From CBDUXP01 sp965371225 [NCBI: uncultured bacterium] (GTDB lineage: Bacteria > Abyssobacteria > SURF-5 > CBDUXP01): a stretch of DNA of 18,797 bases. Position 1 is the first letter of the stretch. Every line of letters starts with the position of its first letter. The position numbers and the translations under genes were made by a program. The notes under the pieces were generated by a model, which worked only from the letters and a program-made list of their open reading frames with translations, was not told the DNA's origin and did not search any database. The DNA lies in the NCBI GenBank assembly GCA_965371225.1, contig CBDUXP010000072.1:1-18797 (forward strand), written 5' to 3'. This document shows, piece after piece, positions 8,281 through 16,700 of the stretch.

Positions 8281-9822
8281 CTAGAACCGCACCGGACGTT
8301 CCACCAACGTCCCCAGGCTCGCCCGCAAGCGGTACGTGCCGACAATGTAGTCGAACACCACGCCGATCAGACTCAACTGCGCCCGCCGCAATTCCGCCTC
8401 CGCGTCGATCACGTCGAAGTTATCGGCCAGCCCGCGCTGGAACTTGACGCGCGCCAACGCCAGTTGACCGTCCGCCTGGTCGATCTGTTCCTGCTGAATG
8501 GCGATCCGCCGTTCCGACCGTTTCAGGCTACGCAAGTCGCGTTTCACTTCGCGCACCACCTCGTCGTGCCGCAGCCGCAGGTTGCGCCGGGAGGTACGCA
8601 CGTTCACCAGGCTCTGTTTGTGCGCCGCGCGTTCGGCTGTGCGCGCAAGGTCCGTGCTGGAAGACAGCGCCACGCCCCAGAAGTCTTGCGACAGGTTCGT
8701 GCTGTCGTTGAAATTGTCCCCCGTGCCCAGGCGGGAATAGGTGAAGTTGATATCCAAGTCGGGAAACGTGTTATGCCGGGCGACGCGGGATTGGCGTTCC
8801 AGGTCGCGCATGAGGTCGGCCGCATTGTCCAGCTCGACCCGCGACCGGAGCGCCACGCGCACCGCCTCGGCGTCGGCCATGCGCACCAGGTCGTAGGTCA
8901 GCGGCGCCTCCACCTGCAGGGCCTCGTCCAGCGGGAGCGCCAGGAGCACGCGCAGGGAGTCTATCGCGTCCTCGTGCGCCTGCCTGGCGTTCGTCAGGTT
9001 GTCCTCTGCCTGATTCAACTCCAGGCCCGCGCGATAGGTATCGATCGCGGTCGTCATGCCGATGCCTTCTTTGACCTTGGCCGCTTCATAGTGTCCGCGC
9101 AGCCGCTCGGCGGATTCCGCGTTCAGCCGCTCGGCTTCCCGCTGCCGGATGATGTTGTACACGCCGCTCACAGTGGCCAACACCGTGTCCACCCGCGTGA
9201 GATACTCCGCCCGCGCGGCGGACCGCTGGCTGAACTCTGCCCCCTGAACGCGCGACAGGTTGAACTCCCGGTTCAGACCGCGCAAGAGGGGCTGCGTCAG
9301 CGTCGTGTCCACGCCCGACCGGTAGAAATCGCCGATGCGCTGCACGTTCGGCTCGACGCTGACCACCGTCCCGAAGGTCGCGAACCGCTGCCGCATTTCG
9401 AGACCGGCGCCGTACCGCTCTTGCGTTTCGGTAGCGCCTTCGAAATCCCCCACGGCGCCCGCCTCGCCCCTCGGGATGAACTTGAGTTCGAACTCCGACT
9501 CCGCTTGCACCAGCGATAACTCCGCCGTTTCCATCCGGTCCCGGGCGTTGAGCAGTCCGCGATTGGCCATGAGCGCCCGATTGATGGCCTGCTCCAGGGT
9601 CAGAGCGCGCGCCACGGGCCCCGGCGTCGGTTCGATAGCCTCCGGCTGCGCCGCCGACTCCGGCTCAGCCGCCTCCGCACTTGGGGGCGCCTGGTCGTCT
9701 TGAGCCCGGACCGGTCCCGCCGCCGTGCAGAGCAGCCCCACTGCGGCACAGAGGAATGCCGTCCCCAGACTGGAACGCCATTGCACTCGGGATTGCGGTC
9801 CCCTGCCTCCCGCTCTGATCAC
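8281..9822 (-). CDS. TolC-family outer-membrane efflux protein
   Basis: This 513-residue outer-membrane factor forms the exit duct of the export system. A signal peptide (GTAFLCAAVGLLCTAAGPVRA) is followed by a Pro/Glu/Ala-rich stretch of about 30 residues. The first TolC helix then begins at ALTLEQAINRALMANRGLL, and the paired outer-membrane efflux repeats follow with long coiled coils (ERRIAIQQEQIDQADGQLAL, then VIDAEAELRRAQLSLIGVV). The GTG at 9822 is the chosen start because GGAGGGG sits 5 nt upstream (9828-9834 on the complementary strand). It is the first gene of the four-gene operon. The Pro-rich insert before the first helix is longer than in E. coli TolC. Confidence 0.92.
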   Translation of the reverse strand: MIRAGGRGPQSRVQWRSSLGTAFLCAAVGLLCTAAGPVRAQDDQAPPSAEAAEPESAAQPEAIEPTPGPVARALTLEQAINRALMANRGLLNARDRMETAELSLVQAESEFELKFIPRGEAGAVGDFEGATETQERYGAGLEMRQRFATFGTVVSVEPNVQRIGDFYRSGVDTTLTQPLLRGLNREFNLSRVQGAEFSQRSAARAEYLTRVDTVLATVSGVYNIIRQREAERLNAESAERLRGHYEAAKVKEGIGMTTAIDTYRAGLELNQAEDNLTNARQAHEDAIDSLRVLLALPLDEALQVEAPLTYDLVRMADAEAVRVALRSRVELDNAADLMRDLERQSRVARHNTFPDLDINFTYSRLGTGDNFNDSTNLSQDFWGVALSSSTDLARTAERAAHKQSLVNVRTSRRNLRLRHDEVVREVKRDLRSLKRSERRIAIQQEQIDQADGQLALARVKFQRGLADNFDVIDAEAELRRAQLSLIGVVFDYIVGTYRLRASLGTLVERPVRF

Positions 9823-9862
9823 TATCGCCCCTCCGTGCGCACCCCCATGCGCGAGTATCCAA

Positions 9863-9868
9863 AGTATA
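9863..9868 (-). promoter_or_regulatory. Possible -10 box for the export operon
   Basis: TATACT (minus strand) lies about 40 bases before the GTG start of the outer-membrane gene, in the most A/T-rich part of the 133-bp gap. No good -35 is found at 17 bp spacing (GCGTAA), so this rests mainly on the -10 and its position. Confidence 0.3.
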
Positions 9869-9955
9869 CGAGAAGACGGTACGGATTACGCACCCGAATC
9901 GGTATTGGCAGAATTGGGATCCGCCCATCGCCAGGCCCGGAGGAGTCCGGAGGAG

Positions 9956-10636
9956 TTAGGGAGCCCCCTCTGCCAATCGCCGCTTCTGGGCTTCGTAGAG
10001 TCCGGAGTTCCGTAACGTCTGTTGGCCGCTCCGCCACATCAGCAAGACGGGATGCGCGGAAAACGCGTTGGTCTGAAACCACTCCTCCCCCTTTGTGACA
10101 AAGAGCATCTTGAGAATCCGCCGCTGCGCTCGCGGGGCATCGCGAGACTCAGCGCCATCGTCTGCCGGGGTGTCGCCTGTGAGAACAATTTCATAGCCGA
10201 TGATGGCAAAATCCGGAGTGGTGGCCTGTGCGGTGAGCAAGACATCGCGCCCAGCTAACCCGGCCCGCCAAGCCGCAATCCAATCCTCGCGGGAGCGCGG
10301 CCGTAGTGCCGGGTCCTGTGCGGCCTCTGGGCTTGCGCGCGCCAAGAGTGCCCGGCGATCTTCCTCGGTCCAACACGCCAACCACGCATCAAAGTCCCCC
10401 GCATGCATGGCCGCGAAGACAGCGGTGGCGGCCTGGACCGGTGTATCACGTTGCACCGACCCGGCCGAACGCGACGGGGCAACGCGAACGGGCGGGGTGA
10501 ACACGTCCTCCTGAAAGGTCCAAACCGTCTCTATAGTGATCTCCTTGGACGCAGACATGCTGGGGAGGGCAGGGGCAGACACGAGTTGGCCAAGGGGAAG
10601 GCCGACAACCACAAACAAGCATCGTGGATTCACCAT
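9956..10636 (-). CDS. Small exported protein with NTF2/SnoaL-like domain
   Basis: This 226-residue protein starts at the ATG at 10636; the longer frame to 10750 would overlap the upstream gene. The N-terminus has a hydrophobic signal (CLFVVVGLPLGQLVSAPALP). Residues about 75-200 resemble an NTF2/SnoaL-like cone fold: a helix (AATAVFAAMHAGDFDAWLAC), a helix-rich part ending DWIAAWRAGLAG, then beta strands (FAIIGYEIVLTG and RILKMLFVTKGEEWFQTNAF). No catalytic residues can be assigned, and a small-ligand or scaffold role is only a guess. It lies 56 bp downstream of the paralogue pair on the same strand and is probably co-transcribed with them. Confidence 0.7.
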   Translation of the reverse strand: MVNPRCLFVVVGLPLGQLVSAPALPSMSASKEITIETVWTFQEDVFTPPVRVAPSRSAGSVQRDTPVQAATAVFAAMHAGDFDAWLACWTEEDRRALLARASPEAAQDPALRPRSREDWIAAWRAGLAGRDVLLTAQATTPDFAIIGYEIVLTGDTPADDGAESRDAPRAQRRILKMLFVTKGEEWFQTNAFSAHPVLLMWRSGQQTLRNSGLYEAQKRRLAEGAP

Positions 10637-10692
10637 GGGGATGCTCTTGCAACCCCGGGAACCTCGCACAAAAGCAAGCTCATCGCGGGCTG

Positions 10693-12003
10693 CTACTGCG
10701 GCAGTGGTTCCTGAATTTCGCCACACGTGAAGCTCACCGTGGCGCTCCACTGAAATCCCGTGGAGTCTTCCCCTTCGGCGTGATCGTGCTCGTAGACCAC
10801 ATCCACGAACGGATTGCCGCTGAAGCTTTCCGCCGTGACCACGGTGGTGCCGGAACTCGCTGTGCGCTGCGAGAAGATGGTCGACCCTTCATAAATGAGG
10901 CTGAAGGTGTCCAGCCCAAAGTCGGGTTCCGTGGAATCGGTGCCCCCGGAATCGAAGCTGAAGTTGACCTGGACTTGGATCACCTCCTGCCCCGAGGGAA
11001 TGTTCAGGGTCTCGATCCGCGTCACCAGGAGCGGAAACGTGCCGAACGTACTGGCACTCACCGCCTGGCCCAGGAAATTGACCGAACCCGGCTCCACTGC
11101 ACAGAACGGGGAACTCGGGGCGGGACCATCCCCGCCGCCGCCCCCACCGCCCGCGGCAGCCACCCCGCCGGCGACCGCACCCCCGACGATAGCCGCACCC
11201 GCGGCAATCGTCCCAACGCCAACCCCGGCGGCGGCGCCCGCGGTCGCTCCCGCAGCGGCCGTCGTGCCCGCAGCGGCCGTACTCGTACCGGCACTCGTTC
11301 CTGCGCTGGCTCCACTGGCTCCACCGCCGCTACCGGTGCCCGATGCCGCGACGCCACTCAGGATCGTGACGGGAACGAGGCCACAGAAGATCACATCGGC
11401 CGGCCCGAGGCCCGGCCCACCGGCGGCTTCATCCTGCGGGGTCCCGTACAGTTCGCCGGTGATGCCGTACCGTTCCTCCGGCGGGGCGCTCGCCAGCTCG
11501 ACGGTATCCTCGAAGCCCGGCACCCCTTCCAAGGTGGCGGCCAGGTCGGTGTTTACCGTAAGGGGTTCATCTTCGGGAACGGCTTGCCACAAGGGGGTCT
11601 CGGGCTCGTCCCGCGCCCCGGCGGCGAAGGCTTCCGTCCGGAACACGCAGCGGGCGCCGGTCACGGTGAGGAACAGGTATTCGAACTCGTTCGTCCCGCT
11701 CTCCGGCGCCGGTAGCACGCCACGATATTGGTCACCGCCGACCGGGACCATGTCCACGTAGCTGTAGTCCACGGCCCCCTTCTGCCGGAAGTAGCAGCGG
11801 ACCGTTTCCACGCCGCTCTCGTCGCTGACCTGAGCGAGAACTTCCACGCGGTGCCCCGGCACGAAGTATTGAATCGGCCGGTGCCGAATCGTCGGGGTCG
11901 TCAACTCTGCGGCCACGCCGGTCGTCGCGGCCACCACCACACACAACAGCAGCGCGCACAGCCGGCGCTCCACCGGCACTCGCCGCGTCTTTCCATACTG
12001 CAT
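10693..12003 (-). CDS. Secreted modular protein, paralogue A (unknown family)
   Basis: This 436-residue protein has its ATG at 12003, with a G-rich ribosome-binding site (GGGGGG) a few bases upstream. A signal peptide (CALLLCVVVAATTGVAA) leads into a beta domain of Ig/fibronectin character: TIRHRPIQYFVPGHRVEVLA, then VSDESGVETVRCYFR and SYVDMVPVGGDQYRGVLPAP. A conserved middle segment (GVPGFEDTVELA, PEERYGITGELYG) ends at VIFCG. A Gly/Ala-rich, weakly hydrophobic hinge of about 80 residues follows, then a C-terminal beta domain with a final Cys in SFTCGE. The neighbour at 12144-13334 shares the first 200 or so residues closely. I do not recognise the family. A surface or periplasmic binding protein is inferred, possibly anchored through the hinge. 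Confidence 0.8.
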   Translation of the reverse strand: MQYGKTRRVPVERRLCALLLCVVVAATTGVAAELTTPTIRHRPIQYFVPGHRVEVLAQVSDESGVETVRCYFRQKGAVDYSYVDMVPVGGDQYRGVLPAPESGTNEFEYLFLTVTGARCVFRTEAFAAGARDEPETPLWQAVPEDEPLTVNTDLAATLEGVPGFEDTVELASAPPEERYGITGELYGTPQDEAAGGPGLGPADVIFCGLVPVTILSGVAASGTGSGGGASGASAGTSAGTSTAAAGTTAAAGATAGAAAGVGVGTIAAGAAIVGGAVAGGVAAAGGGGGGGDGPAPSSPFCAVEPGSVNFLGQAVSASTFGTFPLLVTRIETLNIPSGQEVIQVQVNFSFDSGGTDSTEPDFGLDTFSLIYEGSTIFSQRTASSGTTVVTAESFSGNPFVDVVYEHDHAEGEDSTGFQWSATVSFTCGEIQEPLPQ

Positions 12004-12143
12004 CGTCACGATCCCCCCTACGCCCAACTATGAGTCTCGTGCTGCTCCTGACGGAGCCGAGGCCCATTCACTCCCACCTCCGGAAACGACTCCAGCCACC
12101 CGCGCGCCACACTGTGAAAGGCGCCACGACTGGCCCAGGCTTA

Positions 12144-13334
12144 TTAGCCTAAACTCCCGCACGACACCTCGATGTCCACAGTCCAGGAGTGCCCGTTCTC
12201 TTCGTCGCACCCCTCGTTGCAGGACAACACCTCAACGATCACTTCTGTGGCGCTGCCGGAGCTGCTTCCTGAGCCTGTGCCGGTCTGACCTTGGCTCACG
12301 TTCCCCGTGTCGGCGATCAGCACACCGTCGTAAAACACCTGGAAGATATTGTCGCCGAAACATTCGCATACCGGGCCCGCGTCGCCCAGGATGTTCGCGA
12401 AGACCACAATCGGTAGCTCGGGAGACGGGCCGACGGGAAGCGGGATCACAGTAGTCCAGGGATCCCCCGCAGGCGTTCCCAGCGATTCACCACCACTCGC
12501 GCTGAAGAGAATGGGTGACGTGCTGCTGGTGCATTCCACAGGCGGATCCAACGACCCGCCACCGCCGCTGCTGCCCCCGCCGTCATTCGTTGCGGCAACC
12601 ACTCCGCCGGCCGCCGCCGCCGCCACGCCGACTCCCGCGGCCAACCCACCGCCGGCACCGCCGGTCGACGCGGCGGCCACGATCGTCGCTGCGGGGATGA
12701 CGCCACAGAAGATCACACCGGCCGGGCCGGGCAAGAGCGCGCCGCCCGCGCCTTGGTCGTCATCGTCCGGCTCGCCATACACGCCACCGGTAATCCCGTA
12801 GCGCTCTTCGGGCACCGCCGCGGCCAATTCGATCGCGTCGTCAAAGCCCGGGATGCCGGCCAGCGTGGTTTCCAAATCCGTCCCGACGGCGACCGCCTCA
12901 TTTTCGGCCACCTGCTGCCACTGCGGGGCGCCTTTGGCCTGCTCGCGCTCGTCCCCGGCACGGACCACGAACGGGTCGGTCCGGAACAGGCACCCCGCGC
13001 CGGTCACCAGGAGAAACATGTACTCGATCTCGCTGTTCTCATCCGACGGCGCGGGCAGCACGCCGCGGTACTGGTCGCCCCCGACGGGCGCCATATCCAC
13101 GTAGCTGTATTCGACCGCCCCCTCCTGGCGGAAGTAACACCGCACCGTATCCACGCCGCTCTCGTCACTCACGGCGGCGAGCACTTCCACCCGGTGCCCG
13201 GGCACGAAGTATTGGATTGGCCGGTGCCGAATGGTCGGCAGTTCCTGAGCGACCACCGCGGCGCCCCCCAGCAATCCGGCAAGAACGAAAACGATCCGGC
13301 GCCGCACCGGCGCCCCCCAGAACTGCAACAACAT
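12144..13334 (-). CDS. Secreted modular protein, paralogue B (unknown family)
   Basis: This 396-residue protein is taken from the ATG at 13334, which follows a GGGGGG block like that of paralogue A; an ATG at 13349 is the alternative. The signal (RIVFVLAGLLGGAAVVAQ) is followed directly by LPTIRHRPIQYFVPGHRVEV, and the N-terminal domain matches paralogue A at nearly every position for about 58 residues. The middle segment is conserved too (GIPGFDDAIELAAA, PEERYGITGGVYG, VIFCG). The hinge is shorter and the C-terminal domain is only distantly similar, but it keeps the layout F-x-V-x-Y-DG, W-x-V-x-I-x-V-x-CG. It carries extra Cys pairs (CECFG, CNEGC) absent from A, suggesting disulfides outside the cytoplasm. 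The gene ends in tandem TAA stops. Confidence 0.8.
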   Translation of the reverse strand: MLLQFWGAPVRRRIVFVLAGLLGGAAVVAQELPTIRHRPIQYFVPGHRVEVLAAVSDESGVDTVRCYFRQEGAVEYSYVDMAPVGGDQYRGVLPAPSDENSEIEYMFLLVTGAGCLFRTDPFVVRAGDEREQAKGAPQWQQVAENEAVAVGTDLETTLAGIPGFDDAIELAAAVPEERYGITGGVYGEPDDDDQGAGGALLPGPAGVIFCGVIPAATIVAAASTGGAGGGLAAGVGVAAAAAGGVVAATNDGGGSSGGGGSLDPPVECTSSTSPILFSASGGESLGTPAGDPWTTVIPLPVGPSPELPIVVFANILGDAGPVCECFGDNIFQVFYDGVLIADTGNVSQGQTGTGSGSSSGSATEVIVEVLSCNEGCDEENGHSWTVDIEVSCGSLG

Positions 13335-13706
13335 GGCGAGTCCCCCCATCCACTGGCCGGCGCCCAACGCGCCAGCCGTTACAAAAATGACATCAGGCCA
13401 GCATCTTAACTGCTGTCGCTCCCCGCCACCAGCCTCCCGCCGGCTGAATCTCGGTGGACAATTCCCGATAAAATATACCTGCACCCAAGCCCAGCCCGCC
13501 TTGGGGGATAGGGCTTGGGCGGGGAGCAAATGGGGAGGGGCCGCCGGGCCGAACGGGGGGGCGAGATTGGTGTACACTGCGAGTATTCGCGCCAGGGAGA
13601 GAGTGCGCCGGCAAAGTTCGCGCCGGACGTACGACCAAAAGCATCTGAAACAGCAGCTTTGGCGACTGCCCTTCACTACCCGAGCGTGGTGACTGCTTCG
13701 CACCGC
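13335..13706. other. Divergent spacer between paralogue B and the coiled-coil gene
   Basis: This 372-bp region separates two divergently oriented genes. It holds an A/T-richer patch at about 13461-13484 (ATTCCCGATAAAATATACC) where a promoter could lie, and a G-rich block on the plus strand at 13503-13540. No -35/-10 pair with good spacing was found on either strand. The plus frame of the downstream gene stays open back to 13515, but its codons here lack the third-position G/C bias seen after 13707, so I treat it as non-coding. Confidence 0.5.
13503..13540 (+). other. Putative G-quadruplex motif
   Basis: Six G-runs of three or more (GGGGG, GGG, GGG, GGGG, GGGG, GGGG) are separated by loops of 3, 3, 1, 7 and 1 bases, which satisfies the usual G3+N1-7 rule. 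It is on the coding strand, 167 bases before the likely start of the coiled-coil gene, so it could form in the leader RNA or the displaced DNA strand. Confidence 0.5.
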
Positions 13707-16700
13707 ATGCCCATCATCCCCCAGCCCGATCCTCGCGACGCGAACCCTGACGCCGCCCCGGGCGTCGACAGTGATCTCGCGCGCGCCGTCGAACGCGCCA
13801 AGGCGGCACGCCGGCAGACTCACGCGGAAGCCGCGCGCGCCGCCGCACACGCCAATGCGGCGCGGGTCGCCGCGGAGAAAGCGCGGCGCGCGGCCGAGGC
13901 CAAGGCCGACGACTTGCGCTCGGTGATCGCGGCGGTCCGCGATGCGGGCTGGGCGGGGCTAGGTGGCATGGAGGGCGATTGGGAACGCGTCTTGACCGAC
14001 GCCGCGCAGATGCACGCGCTTCTGACGGCGGACGCCGCGCGTAAGGAAGCCGGGGCCGCAACCGCCCGCGCCGCGGCGGAGCGCGCACGGCTCACGGCGG
14101 AAGGCAAGACGCGCCTGTATTTCACGGCCGAAATCGCCCGGGCAGAGGCCATCGTGGATGCCACGCAAAGCGCGCGGCACCGCGCGACCGACGCAAACGG
14201 AGATTCCACCCACCCCCACCAGGCGATCGACGCGGCGGCCGCGGCGGAAATCGACGAAGCCCGCGCCGCGGAGATGCAGGCCCGAGCCGACGCCCTGACC
14301 GCCCGCATGGAGGTGGAAGAAGCGCGCGCCGCGGCCGAACTCCTACTGGCCCAGGCGCGCACGGAACGCGTCGCGGCACAGACCGAGGCGGAGCAGGCGC
14401 TCTCCCAGGCCGCCGACCAGAGCACGCGCGCGGAGATGGCCGAACGGGTGCTTGCGCGCGCCGAACTCCGGCTGACCAATGTGCAGGGGATGGCCGACGC
14501 GGCCTTTGCGGAGCTGGAGCAGTTGCGTGAGGAAGCCGATACGGCCGCGACGCGGGCGGACGCGGCGGATGCCGCACTCGCAGAGGCCGAGGCCCGAACG
14601 CGCGTGGCGGAAACCGAAGCCGTCACCGCACGCGAAATTGCCGAATCCGCGCGCGCCGAAATGTCTAACGATATCGCGGCAGCAGTCGCCAAGCGGCACG
14701 TGGCGCACACGGAACCCGACCACGTGCACCTGCGGATCGCCACGGAAGCGACCCGCGCCGATGCAGCGGAAGCGGCCCGCGCGGCAGCCGCCGCCGAAGT
14801 CGCCGCGTTACGCACCGAGGTGGATCGGCTCACGACGGACGCGGTCACGTTGGAGAACGCGCCGGGCGAAGCCGCCAGTGGAGAGGCAGCCAAGCGCGCC
14901 GCGGATGCCGCATCGGAGATTGCCACCTACCGCATGGAAGCGGCGGAAGCGCGCGCCGCCGCGGAGGCCGCCCAGGCGCTGACACAACGGGAAGCCGCCG
15001 CGGCCGCGGAGGCGCGCGCGGCGCTGGCCGATGCAAACGCAGCGCGTGAGGAAACCGAAACTCGTGCCACCGAGGCGCGCCTGGAGGCCACCCACACGCA
15101 GGCAGCCCTCGACCAGGCGCGCGCCGAAGCCACGGCGATCGCCGAGCAGGGGCAGGCCTCATCCGCCGCAGTCGCGGGCGCGGAAGCCCGCGCGGAAAAC
15201 GCACGGGCAGATGCGAATGCCGCGCGCCGCGAAACGGATGTGCACATCGCCCAGGCGCGGGCGGAGACGGAGGAAGCCAATGCGGTCGCCGAGCGGTTCC
15301 GCCTGCGGGCGGCGGAGGCGACCGAGCGTGCCGATGGCTTGAACTCGGAGTTGGCCGATGCGGAAGCGCGCGCCACGCAGGCGCGCGAGGTTGCCGAGGA
15401 TGCCCAGACCGAGGTGGAAGACTCACAGACCTGGGCCGAAGGCCAACTACAGCGCGCGAAGGCCGCTGAGGTCGCGTGCGCCGACGCTCAAAAGGAAGTG
15501 GTGCGCGCGCAGGCCGATGCCGCAGATGCCCGCGCTCGGGCGGAAGCGGCCGAGGCCGAGCTGCAAGCTGCACGCGCCCGCGCGGAGGTGGCCCAACGCG
15601 CAAGCACATCTGCCGAGCAAGCGGCCAAGTCCCGCGTTGCCCAACTCCAAGCTGAGCTAGATGCCGCCGGCGTCGAAGCGCGCGCCAATACCGCCGGCGC
15701 CGCGTCGGAGGCGGCGGCCCGGGCGAAAGCGGACCAGCTTGCGGCCGACGCGCGCGTTGAAGCGGCGCGAGCCCGCGCTCAGCGGGATGAGGCCATCACC
15801 CGTACCGCTGCCGCCGTGGCGCACGCCGAGGAAGCCGAACTCGACCGCGCACGTGCGCAGGCCGACCTGGCCGAGGGGCAGGCGCGAGAAGCGGCAGCCC
15901 GTGAAGAAGCCGCGACCCAGGTCGCCAGTGCGCAGACGACTGCCGCCGAAGCCCAGGAACAAGCGGAAGCGGCCCGCGCCCACGCGAACGCCGCGGTGAT
16001 TCGTGCCGAAGCAGCAGACCGGGCACGCTCCGAAGCAGAATCCCAAGTGGCCGACGCCCAAGCGGTCGCCGCCGCCGCCCGGTCCCATGTGGCGGCCTCC
16101 CGGGTGGCCGAGGCCGCCCTCGCCGAAGCCCAGCGCGCCCGCATGGAAGCCGAGCACGTGCGCGATGACGCCCTGGCGGCCCAGACGGCAGCCCAGGAAG
16201 CGTGCGCGGAAGCGGAACGGCAAGTGAGCCAAGCGTGGGCGGTGGCGGACCAGGTTCGCAAGGAAGCCGACGCGGCCCGCACCGAAGTGGCGACCGTGCG
16301 CGCGAAAGCTCAACGCCGCATTGACGAGACGCGCCACAAAGCCGCAGCGATTCATGCAAAGGCCGTCGCGGCCACGCGGCAGGCCGACACCGCGCAAGCC
16401 AGGGCGGACGCTGCCCGCGCCGCGGCGGAGAGCGCGCGCGCGGAACTCAAGACCGAGGGTGCAGCCATGCGCGCCGAGGCCGCGGATCTGCAGGCCCAGG
16501 CCCAGCGGGAAATGCAGGCGGCGACCGCCCAACAGGAGGCCGCCCATCACGCGGCCGAAGAGGCGCACGGCCTATCCACCCGGGCGCGCGCGGAGGCCGC
16601 GGAGGCCCGGACCCGGGCGCTGGAAGCGGAAAGCGCGGCGGCGGAGGCGCATGCCGCCCAAACGGAGGCGGAAGCGGCGGCGGAGAGCGCGCGCGCCCAA

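Noticed and set aside
13515-13706. Upstream extension of the coiled-coil protein to 13515 or 13530
   Set aside because: Codon use lacks the strong third-position G/C bias of the gene and the peptide is unlike the rest, although GGGGAG precedes the ATG at 13530, so it is not fully excluded.
13820-14926. 368-residue minus-strand Ser/Ala-rich frame
   Set aside because: It is the antisense of the Ala/Glu/Arg coiled coil; its composition is explained by reverse-complemented GCG/GCC codons.
15657-16568. 303-residue minus-strand frame rich in Gly, Arg and Phe
   Set aside because: Another antisense shadow of the coiled coil, without start signal or domain.
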